A DNA stretch of 45,490 bases, taken from Tannerella sp. GTDB taxonomy: Bacteria; Bacteroidota; Bacteroidia; Bacteroidales; Tannerellaceae. This document shows positions 1 to 8,500 of the stretch, one piece after another. Each line of letters opens with the position of its first letter. Within the stretch, counting starts at the first letter, position 1. The position numbers were made by a program, and so were the translations under genes. The notes beneath the pieces were generated by a model. That model made no database searches. It worked only from the letters and a program-made list of their open reading frames with translations, and had not been told where the DNA came from. The DNA lies in the NCBI GenBank assembly GCA_031257565.1, contig JAIROL010000226.1, forward strand, positions 1-45,490, read 5' to 3'.

Positions 1-118
1 CTTATTTTGTATTGCTCTCAACTTGCGCTATCTTTATTCAGGAAATGAAGATAGGCGGCGTTTCGGCAATAAAAATAAGCAAACTTATTTTGTATTGCTC
101 TCAACTTGCGCTATCTTT
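1..118. repeat. 35-bp direct repeat (1-35 and 84-118) upstream of ftsY
   Basis: Positions 1-35 and 84-118 are identical over 35 bases, with an 83-base period. Each copy carries a TTTTG and a TATCTTT element, so the repeat duplicates a promoter. The first copy reads TATCTTTA and the second TATCTTTG, so the second matches the Bacteroidota -7 box better. The 48 bases between the copies show no gene. Confidence 0.9.
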
Positions 119-119
119 G
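67..119 (+). promoter_or_regulatory. ftsY promoter with a hairpin-like -33 region
   Basis: TTTG at 89-92 is followed by 19 bases and then TATCTTTG at 112-119, which matches the Bacteroidota sigma-ABfr consensus TTTG-N19/20-TAnnTTTG. The -33 box lies in an inverted repeat: AAAATAAG at 72-79 pairs with CTTATTTT at 84-91, with outer CAATA/TATTG arms. The phoH promoter has the same arrangement (39344-39392). Start of transcription would be near 126, about 25 bases before the ftsY ATG. Confidence 0.7.
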
Positions 120-150
120 CCGAATAATCAGAGAAAATTGAACATATTAA

Positions 151-1104
151 ATGGGAATATTCGGCTTTTTTAACAAAGAAAAGAAAGAGACATTAGATAA
201 AGGGCTTTCAAAAACAAAAGAAAGCGTTTTCTCCAGGATCGCTCATACGCTTGTAGGGAAAAGTAAAGTTGACGAGGATGTACTTGACGATCTGGAGGAT
301 GCGCTTATATCTTCCGACGTAGGCGTCGAAACGACGCTTAAGATTATAAAGCGCATAGAGAAACGCGCAGCTACCGATAAATATGTTACTACGAGTGAAT
401 TAACGCAATTACTCCGTGAAGAAATCGCCGAATTGTTGATGGAAAACAATTCGCAGGACGCCGAACATTTTGCTATCCCCGAAGCCTCCGGACCTTATGT
501 TATAATGGTAGTAGGGGTCAATGGAGCAGGAAAGACGACGACCATCGGGAAACTTGCATATCAGTTTAAAAAGAACGGATTTAACGTATACCTCGGCGCA
601 GCGGATACGTTCCGTGCCGCTGCAGTAGAACAACTGGTCGTATGGGGCGAGCGGGTAGGGGCGCCTGTTATAAAGCAAAAGATGGGATCTGATCCTGCAT
701 CCGTGGCATTTGATACATTAAGCTCGGCCAAAGCTAATCATGCAGACGTGGTTATCATAGATACCGCCGGTCGCCTTCATAATAAAGTAAATCTGATGAA
801 CGAGCTTACCAAGATAAAAAACGTGATGAAGAAAGTCGTACCCGACGCTCCTCACGAAGTATTGCTTGTGCTTGACGGATCAACAGGACAGAACGCTTTT
901 GAACAGGCAAAGCAGTTTACGGCCGCAACAGAAGTGAATGCGCTGGCTATTACGAAGTTGGATGGTACGGCAAAAGGAGGCGTCGTCATCGGTATATCCG
1001 ATCAATTCCATATACCTGTCAAATATATCGGATTGGGAGAAGGCCTGGAAGATATTCAGGTATTCAGGCGTATGGAGTTTGTTAACTCTTTATTCGGAGA
1101 ATGA
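151..1104 (+). CDS. ftsY: Signal recognition particle receptor FtsY
   Basis: FtsY is the membrane-associated SRP receptor. Its GTPase pairs with Ffh to deliver ribosomes making membrane proteins to the SecYEG translocon. The 317-residue protein is an NG domain with a very short N-terminal extension and no long acidic A domain, as is common in Bacteroidota. Visible motifs are the four-helix N domain (about 20-100), P-loop GVNGAGKTTT (about 121-130), DTFRAAAVEQL (about 151-162), DTAGR (about 204-208) and TKLDGTAKGG (about 268-277). The ATG at 151 follows a recognisable promoter. rimO starts 16 bases after the stop, so the two are probably co-transcribed, an arrangement often seen in Bacteroidales. 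Confidence 0.97.
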   Translation: MGIFGFFNKEKKETLDKGLSKTKESVFSRIAHTLVGKSKVDEDVLDDLEDALISSDVGVETTLKIIKRIEKRAATDKYVTTSELTQLLREEIAELLMENNSQDAEHFAIPEASGPYVIMVVGVNGAGKTTTIGKLAYQFKKNGFNVYLGAADTFRAAAVEQLVVWGERVGAPVIKQKMGSDPASVAFDTLSSAKANHADVVIIDTAGRLHNKVNLMNELTKIKNVMKKVVPDAPHEVLLVLDGSTGQNAFEQAKQFTAATEVNALAITKLDGTAKGGVVIGISDQFHIPVKYIGLGEGLEDIQVFRRMEFVNSLFGE

Positions 1105-1120
1105 GCTTGCGGCAGAGCGG

Positions 1121-2419
1121 ATGAGAAAAAACAAAGTTGATATAATTACTCTCGGCTGTTCTAAAAATCTTGTTGATTCCGAGCAACTTATGCGCCAGTT
1201 CAATGCCAATGGCTATACGGTGACGCATGATCCGGATAAAATAAACGGCGAAATAGTAATAGTGAATACATGCGGTTTTATCGGCGACGCCCAGGAAGAG
1301 TCGGTTAATATGATCCTTGATCTGGAAGAAGCGAAGAGGAAAGGACGAATCGGAAAACTTTTTGTCATGGGTTGTCTGTCGGAACGTTTCATGAACGATC
1401 TTAAACATGAAATAACCGGCGTAGATCGTTTCTACGGAAAATTTAACTGGAAAAATCTACTGAACGATCTGGGTAAATCGTATTATTCCGATTTGGCTAA
1501 CGACCGTATTCTGTCGACGCCGTCTCATTATGCTTACCTGAAGATTGCAGAAGGATGTAACCGCCAATGCTCCTATTGTTCCATACCTGTAATAACAGGC
1601 AAATATCAGTCCGGACCGATGGAGAACCTTGTAATGGAAGCGCGTCTGCTTGCAAGTAAAGGAGTTAAAGAATTGCAGGTGATAGCGCAGGACCTGACAT
1701 ACTACGGACTGGATCTGTACGGGCGCCCGGCGCTGCCGGAGCTGATAGAACGTCTTTCCGATATTCCGGGAGTGGAATGGATACGTCTCCATTATGGTTA
1801 TCCTGCACATTTCCCTTACGACTTACTACGCGTCATGCGTGAACGCGGTAATGTATGCAGATACCTTGATATTGCATTACAACATATAAGCGACAGGATG
1901 TTGAAGAAAATGCGACGCCATATTACGCGCGAGGAAACTTACGAGTTAATAAAGATTATCCGGCAGGAAGTACCCGGTATACATCTCCGTACTACATTGA
2001 TGGTCGGTCATCCCGGCGAAACGGAGGGCGATTTTGACGAACTGACCGCTTTTGCCGAAGACATGCGTTTTGAACGTATGGGGGCGTTTGCATACAGTCA
2101 CGAAACAGGCACATATTCGTACAATCATTATCGGAATGACGTTTCCGATGAAATAAAACAACAACGGTTAGACGCTTTGATGAATATACAGCAATCCGTA
2201 GCCGCGGAAATTAATGAGGGGAAAGTCGGAAAAACAATGAAAACGATGATCGATCGTAAGGATGGCGATTATTATATCGGACGAACGGAGTTCGATTCGC
2301 CCGAAGTAGACCCGGAAGTATTGATAATGAGTAAAGAACAATTATGCGTCGGTAATTTTTATGATGTGTTTATCGAAAAAGCGGATATTTTTGAACTGTA
2401 TGGTAAAACCCTAATTTAG
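1121..2419 (+). CDS. rimO: Ribosomal protein uS12 methylthiotransferase RimO
   Basis: RimO is a radical SAM enzyme that methylthiolates the conserved aspartate of ribosomal protein S12. The N-terminal UPF0004 domain has cluster cysteines in LGCSKNLVDSE (C13), NTCGF (about 49) and MGCLSE (about 84). The radical SAM motif CNRQCSYC is at residues 146-153, and a TRAM-like RNA-binding domain covers about 365-432. The reading frame is open upstream to 938 inside ftsY. I chose the ATG at 1121 because the protein then begins with the family's usual N-terminus (MRKNKVDIITLGCSKN) and is 432 residues long, the normal size. RimO rather than MiaB is supported by the LGCSKN...DSE start. Confidence 0.95.
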   Translation: MRKNKVDIITLGCSKNLVDSEQLMRQFNANGYTVTHDPDKINGEIVIVNTCGFIGDAQEESVNMILDLEEAKRKGRIGKLFVMGCLSERFMNDLKHEITGVDRFYGKFNWKNLLNDLGKSYYSDLANDRILSTPSHYAYLKIAEGCNRQCSYCSIPVITGKYQSGPMENLVMEARLLASKGVKELQVIAQDLTYYGLDLYGRPALPELIERLSDIPGVEWIRLHYGYPAHFPYDLLRVMRERGNVCRYLDIALQHISDRMLKKMRRHITREETYELIKIIRQEVPGIHLRTTLMVGHPGETEGDFDELTAFAEDMRFERMGAFAYSHETGTYSYNHYRNDVSDEIKQQRLDALMNIQQSVAAEINEGKVGKTMKTMIDRKDGDYYIGRTEFDSPEVDPEVLIMSKEQLCVGNFYDVFIEKADIFELYGKTLI

Positions 2420-2460
2420 CAAAATAAAAGATAAATTTTGTAGAAAAAAGCGATTATTCA

Positions 2461-2492
2461 TTTGGTATATTGCAAATCTTAGATTATATTTG
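2461..2492 (+). promoter_or_regulatory. Promoter of the HU gene pair
   Basis: TTTG at 2461-2464, then 20 bases, then TATATTTG at 2485-2492 match the Bacteroidota -33/-7 consensus. The box lies 36 bases before the ATG at 2528. Confidence 0.65.
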
Positions 2493-2527
2493 CGTCGAAA
2501 TAACGAAGCAAATGTTCTATTTTTTTT

Positions 2528-2818
2528 ATGAAAGATGTTGAATTAGTTACCGCATTGTCCAAACAATTGGATATGTCGCCGCATGAAGTACTTAATACGC
2601 TGTCGACCCTTTACCTGTTGATAGGAGATGTTGTTTCTTATGGCGGAAGCGTAAGTATTTCCGGCGTCGGACAATTTGAAGCAAAGAAAAAAGGGGAGCG
2701 TATCTCGGTAAATCCGACAAATGGAAAAAGATACCTGATACCGCCGAAGCTTACGCCTGTATATAAACCGGCTCCGTTATGGAAGGCTTATCTGAAAAAA
2801 TTAGATGAAAATGAATGA
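2528..2818 (+). CDS. HU-family DNA-binding protein
   Basis: This 96-residue protein has the HU/IHF fold pattern: two N-terminal helices (residues 1-40), the GGSVSISGVGQFEAKKK turn and strand (about 40-57), then the DNA-contacting arm ending in proline- and lysine-rich sequence. HU proteins bend and compact DNA as dimers. The N-terminus (MKDVELVTALSKQLDMSPHE) differs from classical HU, so it belongs to a divergent Bacteroidota subgroup. Its 3' end overlaps the next gene, which begins with a second HU domain. The two could form a heterodimer, which is my inference from the overlap. Confidence 0.85.
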   Translation: MKDVELVTALSKQLDMSPHEVLNTLSTLYLLIGDVVSYGGSVSISGVGQFEAKKKGERISVNPTNGKRYLIPPKLTPVYKPAPLWKAYLKKLDENE

Positions 2819-4433
2819 ACGTCTTACTACACGCGATTTAGCAGAATACCTTGCCAATCAAACCGATATAGACAGAAAGCGCGCCGAAGAGTTTATAGAC
2901 GCTCTATCTTCCTATATTACGCAAGGTATTGAAAGAAATAAATTTGTGAAAATATTAGGATTAGGCACGTTCAAAATTGTGCTTGTGCGTGAACGTGAAA
3001 GCGTGCATATACAAACCGGAGAACGTTTTGTTATACCTGCACACCATAAGCTTTCATTTGTACCGGATAAAGATTTTAAAGAACAGATTAATCGTCCGTT
3101 TGCATTTTTTGAGCCTGTTGAGACGATGGAGAGCGACGCTCTTGCAGCTAAACCCCAAAAGGTTACTTTCAAAAAAGAAAATGAAGAGACTGTAGATCAT
3201 GAAGAGATAAGCCTACAAGACGAATTTGTGGATGCTACTGTACGTCCTGACGGAGATAACCGGTATGCGACGGAAGAACTCTATGAAACATCTGTCGATT
3301 TAGACATGGAAGACTCATTTGAATATGAAGATTTTCCGGAAATAACGGATTCCTTTGCGACGGAAATAAATGATGAGGCCCTACCGGAACAGGATTATGA
3401 TTTTTCTGAAATAGAAGAACAATCCGAAATCATAGAAGAGCTTGAACCGGCATCTTTTATCGATCAAACGGAATACGAAGAAACAGAACAGGCTTCGGCA
3501 TATACGGCATATACGGCATATACGGATGCGGAAAAGAAAGAGGAACAGCTGCCGGACGTTGAACTGAAAAGTAAAGCAGTTCCTTTGTGGTTATGGTTCC
3601 TGTTATTGCCATTACTTTTCGTTGTGGGAGTCGGGAGCGGAACATTTGCATTTCTGCAATATAATTCCGATAGAACATTGAAAGTAAAACAACCTGCGAA
3701 CGTTTCGGAAATGGCTTCCGTAACCGTAGAACGTTCTCCCTTGCCTATAGGATTAATTCAGGCTCCCGATGGCGAGCATCCGGATAATGCAAATGAGGTC
3801 GGATTGTTCGGCGATGCTATTCCTGATGGTAATGCGAATGAGAACTCGGCGGCAGAAGAAAATAAAAACGACGAAAGTCAGCCTGCATCCGCGACGCCGG
3901 AAAAGAAGACAGAGAAAAAAGTGATAGACTGGCTTGCCCCGTCGCCCGAAAATCCCCGATCAGAACCTAAACGGGCAGACAAACCGAATAAGGAGATAGA
4001 AGAGAAAAACAAGGCGCTGGCTAATAATATCAGGAACGCGCAAACGCCGTCTGCTAATGCGGCAAAAACGACCGCAGGAAAAGATAAAGGCGCTTCACCT
4101 TCAACTACAAACGCTTCACTTTCAACTACAAACGCTTCACCTTCAACTACAAACGGCGCTAAAACATTACCTGCACGCATCCGTATGAGCGCCGGATCAA
4201 GTTTGACCCAGATCGCCATGGAGTATTATGGAGATAAAATATTCTGGGTTTATATCTATGAACATAACAAGAGCCGCATAAAAAATTTTGATAATATTCC
4301 TGTAGGAACAGAATTGCAATTGCCGTCGCCAAAAACTTACGGTATCGACGCAAAGAGTAATTCATCCGTACAAAAGGCTCGCCAAAAACAGTCGCAGTTG
4401 ATGAAATGGGATAATTGGGATGATTATAAGTAG
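2805..4433 (+). CDS. HU domain - transmembrane - LysM protein
   Basis: The 542-residue protein joins three modules. Residues about 1-100 are an HU/IHF-like DNA-binding domain (NERLTTRDLAEYL, KILGLGTFKI). An acidic, low-complexity linker follows to about 255. One hydrophobic segment (about 259-284, LWLWFLLLPLLFVVGVGSG) precedes a long Lys/Glu/Pro/Asn-rich linker and a C-terminal LysM domain (about 455-505, SLTQIAMEYYGDKIFWVYIY). The domain order suggests a cytoplasmic DNA-binding end and a periplasmic peptidoglycan-binding end, so it could tether DNA to the cell wall. That is inference. Related HU-LysM proteins occur in Bacteroidota, but I know of no defined function. Start is ATG 2805 or ATG 2811, and both overlap the upstream HU gene. 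Two in-frame tandem repeats lie in the linkers. Confidence 0.88.
   Translation: MKMNERLTTRDLAEYLANQTDIDRKRAEEFIDALSSYITQGIERNKFVKILGLGTFKIVLVRERESVHIQTGERFVIPAHHKLSFVPDKDFKEQINRPFAFFEPVETMESDALAAKPQKVTFKKENEETVDHEEISLQDEFVDATVRPDGDNRYATEELYETSVDLDMEDSFEYEDFPEITDSFATEINDEALPEQDYDFSEIEEQSEIIEELEPASFIDQTEYEETEQASAYTAYTAYTDAEKKEEQLPDVELKSKAVPLWLWFLLLPLLFVVGVGSGTFAFLQYNSDRTLKVKQPANVSEMASVTVERSPLPIGLIQAPDGEHPDNANEVGLFGDAIPDGNANENSAAEENKNDESQPASATPEKKTEKKVIDWLAPSPENPRSEPKRADKPNKEIEEKNKALANNIRNAQTPSANAAKTTAGKDKGASPSTTNASLSTTNASPSTTNGAKTLPARIRMSAGSSLTQIAMEYYGDKIFWVYIYEHNKSRIKNFDNIPVGTELQLPSPKTYGIDAKSNSSVQKARQKQSQLMKWDNWDDYK
3498..3524 (+). repeat. 9-nt tandem repeat x3 inside the HU-LysM gene
   Basis: GCATATACG occurs three times in a row (3498-3506, 3507-3515, 3516-3524). 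It is in frame and gives AYTAYTAYT in the cytoplasmic linker. Copy-number change would alter linker length by three residues per unit. Confidence 0.95.
4092..4154 (+). repeat. 21-nt tandem repeat x3 inside the HU-LysM gene
   Basis: Three adjacent 21-base units (4092-4112, 4113-4133, 4134-4154) encode ASPSTTN, ASLSTTN, ASPSTTN. The first and third are identical and the middle differs by one base. The repeat lies between the transmembrane segment and the LysM domain, so unit gain or loss would change the periplasmic linker without a frameshift. Confidence 0.95.
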
Positions 4434-4513
4434 TCGACATGATACAAAACGGCTGTTACTTTTATTAATTTAAAGTATTCTAGTTTCCGGTTAGTATTAT
4501 TTAACAGCAAAAA

Positions 4514-4545
4514 TTGAATTTTGAAATTTAACATTTCTATTTTTG
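4514..4545 (+). promoter_or_regulatory. Probable promoter of the moxR-bat operon
   Basis: A -7 box TATTTTTG at 4538-4545 is preceded by TTG at 4514-4516 with 21 bases between. The leader to the ATG at 4610 would be about 58 bases and very A-rich. The rest of the 176-base gap between 4433 and 4610 shows no gene. Confidence 0.5.
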
Positions 4546-4609
4546 TACTCCAAAAAAAGAGTTGTAAAAAAAAAATTGAATAATTATAAACTATAAATTT
4601 ACTAATCTT

Positions 4610-5605
4610 ATGAATGAGACAGTAGATATCCGTGAATTGAACGAACGGATTGAAAGCAACAGTGCATTTGTGAATATGATTACTTCCGGTATGGGGCAGA
4701 TAATCGTCGGTCAGAAACATTTAGTGGAATCCTTACTTATAGGATTATTGTCCGACGGACATATTCTTCTGGAGGGAGTACCGGGGTTGGCAAAAACGCT
4801 TGCTATCAAAACGCTTGCATCTCTTATTGATGCAAAGTACAGCCGTATACAGTTTACGCCGGACTTATTGCCGGCCGATGTGATCGGAACAATGATTTAT
4901 AGCCAGAAAAATGAAGAATTTGCCGTGAAACAAGGTCCGATCTTTGCAAATTTTGTGTTGGCCGATGAAATAAACCGCGCTCCGGCGAAAGTGCAAAGCG
5001 CTTTGCTGGAAGCGATGCAGGAACGTCAGGTCACCATTAGCGAAACGACATACAAATTGCCGAAGCCGTTTCTTGTGATGGCAACGCAAAACCCAATTGA
5101 GCAGGAGGGGACATATCCGTTGCCGGAAGCGCAGGTAGACCGTTTCATGCTGAAGGTCGTCATCAATTATCCCGGGAAAGAAGAAGAAAAACTGGTTATC
5201 CGGCAGAACATCTCCGGCGATAAGATGGAAGTAAAGCCGGTTCTTATGGCAAAGGAAATTCTGGACGCCCGTAACATCGTTCGCGAAGTTTATCTGGATG
5301 AAAAAATAGAGAAATATATCATTGATATTGTTTTTGCAACGCGTCTTCCTTTGGAATACGGATTAAAAGACCTGTCAAACATGATATCGTATCCGGCTTC
5401 GCCCCGCGCTTCAATAAATATGGCTCTTGCCGCGCGCGCATACGCATTTATCAAACGTCGCGGGTATGTTATTCCGGAAGATGTGCGCGCCGTGTGCCAT
5501 GATGTGATGCGTCACCGTATCGGACTGAGTTATGAAGCGGAAGCGAACAACCTTACATCGGAAGAGATTATAAGCGAGATATTGAATAAAGTAGAAGTAC
5601 CTTGA
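4610..5605 (+). CDS. MoxR-family AAA+ ATPase (BatM-like)
   Basis: MoxR ATPases act as chaperones that mature or activate partner complexes, often with VWA-domain proteins such as those encoded downstream. The 331-residue protein has Walker A GVPGLAKT (about 56-63), Walker B VLADEINRAP (about 115-124), sensor region MATQNPIEQEGTYPLPEAQ and the C-terminal lid. It is the first gene of the bat operon, and its TGA overlaps the ATG of the DUF58 gene (TGATG, 5603-5607), which points to translational coupling. Bacteroidota call this gene moxR or batM. Confidence 0.93.
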   Translation: MNETVDIRELNERIESNSAFVNMITSGMGQIIVGQKHLVESLLIGLLSDGHILLEGVPGLAKTLAIKTLASLIDAKYSRIQFTPDLLPADVIGTMIYSQKNEEFAVKQGPIFANFVLADEINRAPAKVQSALLEAMQERQVTISETTYKLPKPFLVMATQNPIEQEGTYPLPEAQVDRFMLKVVINYPGKEEEKLVIRQNISGDKMEVKPVLMAKEILDARNIVREVYLDEKIEKYIIDIVFATRLPLEYGLKDLSNMISYPASPRASINMALAARAYAFIKRRGYVIPEDVRAVCHDVMRHRIGLSYEAEANNLTSEEIISEILNKVEVP

Positions 5606-6474
5606 TGGAAACGAGCGAACTTTTAAAAAAAGTAAGGAAGATAGAAATCAAGACACGCGGCTTGTCGCGTAATATTTTTGCCGGAGAATACCATTCGGCA
5701 TTCAAAGGCCGCGGTATGGCGTTCAGCGAAGTACGGGAATATCAGTTCGGCGACGATATACGCGACATAGATTGGAACGTCACGGCGCGATATGCGCGTC
5801 CTTATGTGAAAATCTTCGAAGAAGAACGCGAACTGACGGTTATGTTGATGATCGACGTATCGGGAAGTAAAGACTTTGGTACCGTTCATATAATGAAGAA
5901 CGAGATAACAACGGAAATTGCCGCCACTCTGGCATTCTCGGCGATACAAAATAATGACAAGATCGGGGTTATCTTTTTTTCCGACAAGATTGAGAAATTT
6001 ATCCCGCCGCAGAAAGGACGCAAGCATATTCTGTATATTATACGAGAACTACTTGATTTTCAGCCCGAAAATAAGGAGACGGATATTTCGCAGGCGTTGA
6101 AATACCTGACAAGCGTGATAAAAAAACGTTGTACGACATTCCTGATATCAGATTTTATCGATAAGGGCAATTATTCGGACGCGCTGACTATTGCTAACCG
6201 TAAGCATGATATTGTGGCCATACAGGTTTATGACCGTCGTGAAACGGAATTACCTTCCGTAGGACTGATTAAGATGAAAGATAGCGAAACCGGTTCCGAA
6301 CGCTGGATAGACAGTTCATCATCAAGCGTAAGGAAGATGTATAATGAATGGTGGAACCGTCGTCAGGAAAAAATGATGCAGTCGTTCAATAAATGTCGGG
6401 TGGACTCGGTATCCGTACGTACGGAAGACGATTATGTTAAATCGTTGCTGGCATTGTTTCATAAACGAAATTAA
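5605..6474 (+). CDS. DUF58 domain protein of the bat operon
   Basis: DUF58 proteins are standard partners of MoxR ATPases and carry a degenerate VWA-like fold. The signature FGDDIRDIDWNVTARYARP lies at about residues 48-66 and is followed by a MIDAS-like DVSGS near 84. No membrane segment or signal is apparent, so it is probably cytoplasmic. A TTG at 5602 could add one residue, but the ATG at 5605 gives the usual N-terminus (METSELLKKVRKIEI) and overlaps the moxR stop by one base. Its substrate is unknown. Confidence 0.92.
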   Translation: METSELLKKVRKIEIKTRGLSRNIFAGEYHSAFKGRGMAFSEVREYQFGDDIRDIDWNVTARYARPYVKIFEEERELTVMLMIDVSGSKDFGTVHIMKNEITTEIAATLAFSAIQNNDKIGVIFFSDKIEKFIPPQKGRKHILYIIRELLDFQPENKETDISQALKYLTSVIKKRCTTFLISDFIDKGNYSDALTIANRKHDIVAIQVYDRRETELPSVGLIKMKDSETGSERWIDSSSSSVRKMYNEWWNRRQEKMMQSFNKCRVDSVSVRTEDDYVKSLLALFHKRN

Positions 6475-6482
6475 TTAGACCA

Positions 6483-7493
6483 ATGAATTTGAGAAGATAT
6501 CATATTTTATGTATCCTGTTTCTGTTTCTTGCATCGTTGCCGGAAATGAAAATACATGCGCAGCAGACGCTCGTCGATGTAAAAATAGATGTTGCAGACA
6601 TTATGATTGGCGAACAAACGACGCTTCATTTAACCGTCACGACCGATAAGGATAAACGCATCCTGATTCCTTTGCCGGGCGAAGCGCTCATGAAAGGGAT
6701 AGAGGTGTTGAATATCATGCCGCCGGATACTGCGGATATCAACAACAACCGCATGACGATCAATTATGATTTGCTCATAACTTCCTTTGATTCGTCATTG
6801 TATCTGCTTCCGTCCTTTGTCGCTATCGATGGTCGAGACACATTGTATTCCAATCAGGTGGCGCTGAAAGTTTCGTCTCCTGACGTTAATCTTGAGAATC
6901 CGGAGGAATACTATGATATTAAGGACGTCTGGCGCCCTACGTTTGTATTATCCGATTATTATGCGCTTATATACGGGATTCTGTTTACCCTGTTCCTGAT
7001 TTGTGTGATAGGGTATTTTATTCAACGGATGCGCAACAGACCGGAAAAAACGGTAGCTGTGGCAGTGGGACCTAAATTGCCTCCTCATGAGCAGGCGATT
7101 AAAGAACTGAAAGACATTCGCGAACAGAAATTGTGGCAACAGGGACGTAACAAGGAATATTATACGGAAATAACGGATACGTTAAGGCGCTATATTACGG
7201 CGCGTTACGGCAGATCCGTGATGGAGAAAACATCATCGGAGATACTCGACCTAATGCGTGACGAAGAACCGGGTCGCAAAGACGTTTATGATATATTGAA
7301 ACAGATACTTCATTTGTCTGATTTTGTGAAGTTTGCGAAACTTCATCCGCTACCTGACGAAAATGATTTGAGCATGTTTAATGCGAATCTGTTTGTAGAG
7401 CGGACAAAGCGCATGGAAGCGGATTCGCCGCCTGCGCCTGATGGAAATCATGCAGGCGAGATTGTTAAAAATGATGAAACGACTAATAAATAA
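6483..7493 (+). CDS. Membrane protein of the bat operon, between DUF58 and batA
   Basis: The protein begins with a signal peptide (about 1-26, ending KIHAQQ). An extracytoplasmic beta-rich domain (about 30-150) resembles the beta-sandwich repeats of BatD. A single transmembrane segment follows (about 161-182, LIYGILFTLFLICVIGYF), then a cytoplasmic helical tail with a TDTLRRYITARYG motif, also seen in BatD-like proteins. Every bat operon of this type I know has such a gene here, usually annotated as hypothetical. It may work as a smaller BatD paralogue presenting a periplasmic domain to the BatA/BatB VWA proteins. That role is inference. Confidence 0.8.
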   Translation: MNLRRYHILCILFLFLASLPEMKIHAQQTLVDVKIDVADIMIGEQTTLHLTVTTDKDKRILIPLPGEALMKGIEVLNIMPPDTADINNNRMTINYDLLITSFDSSLYLLPSFVAIDGRDTLYSNQVALKVSSPDVNLENPEEYYDIKDVWRPTFVLSDYYALIYGILFTLFLICVIGYFIQRMRNRPEKTVAVAVGPKLPPHEQAIKELKDIREQKLWQQGRNKEYYTEITDTLRRYITARYGRSVMEKTSSEILDLMRDEEPGRKDVYDILKQILHLSDFVKFAKLHPLPDENDLSMFNANLFVERTKRMEADSPPAPDGNHAGEIVKNDETTNK

Positions 7494-7501
7494 ATAATAA
7501 T

Positions 7502-8488
7502 ATGATATTTGCCAATCCACATTATTTGTATTTATTACTATTGTTGATTCCGCTTGTTATATGGTATATTTTCCGTATGCGGAATAAACAGGCAAGTCTG
7601 CAGGTGTCTGCCATGGAGGCTTTTGATACGCCGAAAGCGACTACGCTTAAAGTGTATATGCGCCATTTGCCGTTTGTGCTGCGTATGATTGCCGTTGCTC
7701 TTATGATCGTTATTCTGGCGCGCCCGCAGTCGACAAACAGTTGGGATACCAGAAGTACGGAAGGTATAGATATTATGCTGACGATCGATATCTCCGGAAG
7801 TATGCTTGCCGAAGACCTGAAACCTAACCGGCTTGAGGCGGCGAAAAATGTGGCGGCTTCATTTATAAACGGTCGTCCGAATGATAATATCGGACTTGTC
7901 GTTTTTTCCGGCGAGAGCTTTACCCAATGTCCGCTGACTACCGATCATGCCGTATTGCTTAATCTTTTTAAAGATATACATAGCGGTATGATAGAAGACG
8001 GTACGGCCATCGGTCTGGGACTTGCCAATGCGGTAAGTCGTATAAAAGACAGTAATGCGAAATCGCGCGTTATCATTCTGCTGACCGACGGATCGAACAA
8101 CAGGGGCGAAATTGCGCCGGTTACGGCCGCCGAGATTGCAAAGACATTTGGCATACGCGTTTATACGATCGGCGTCGGTACGCGAGGCGAAGCGCCTTAT
8201 CCGTTCCAAACGGCATTCGGCATAAAGTACCAGAATGTGCCGGTTGATATTGACGAGCCGACGTTGAAACAAATTGCGTCAATTACCGGCGGACAATATT
8301 TTCGCGCTACTGATAATGCAAGCTTGAAATCAATCTATCAAGAGATTGATCAGATGGAGAAAACGAAGATTAGCGTACAGCAATACAGTAAAAAACAGGA
8401 AGAGTATATGCCTCTGGCATTGCTGGTTTTTGCGTTGTTGTTATTGGAATTGTTATTGAGAAATACTTGGTTGAGAAATATACCGTAA
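7502..8488 (+). CDS. batA: BatA, membrane-anchored VWA protein
   Basis: BatA is one of two VWA proteins of the Bacteroides aerotolerance operon. Two transmembrane segments lie at the N-terminus (about 7-25 and 60-78), a VWA domain at about 90-290 and a last membrane segment at about 301-322. The metal-ion-dependent adhesion site is DISGSM (from D96), with a conserved TDGSNN later in the domain. The VWA domain probably faces the cytoplasm or periplasm as a protein-binding module regulated by the MoxR ATPase. The operon was linked to aerotolerance in B. fragilis and to stress or virulence phenotypes elsewhere. The molecular function is unsettled. Confidence 0.93.
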   Translation: MIFANPHYLYLLLLLIPLVIWYIFRMRNKQASLQVSAMEAFDTPKATTLKVYMRHLPFVLRMIAVALMIVILARPQSTNSWDTRSTEGIDIMLTIDISGSMLAEDLKPNRLEAAKNVAASFINGRPNDNIGLVVFSGESFTQCPLTTDHAVLLNLFKDIHSGMIEDGTAIGLGLANAVSRIKDSNAKSRVIILLTDGSNNRGEIAPVTAAEIAKTFGIRVYTIGVGTRGEAPYPFQTAFGIKYQNVPVDIDEPTLKQIASITGGQYFRATDNASLKSIYQEIDQMEKTKISVQQYSKKQEEYMPLALLVFALLLLELLLRNTWLRNIP

Positions 8489-8500
8489 AATTTGAAAGTT

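Noticed and set aside
1121-2419. Identification of rimO as miaB
   Set aside because: MiaB and RimO are related, but the short N-terminus and LGCSKN...DSE motif are typical of RimO.
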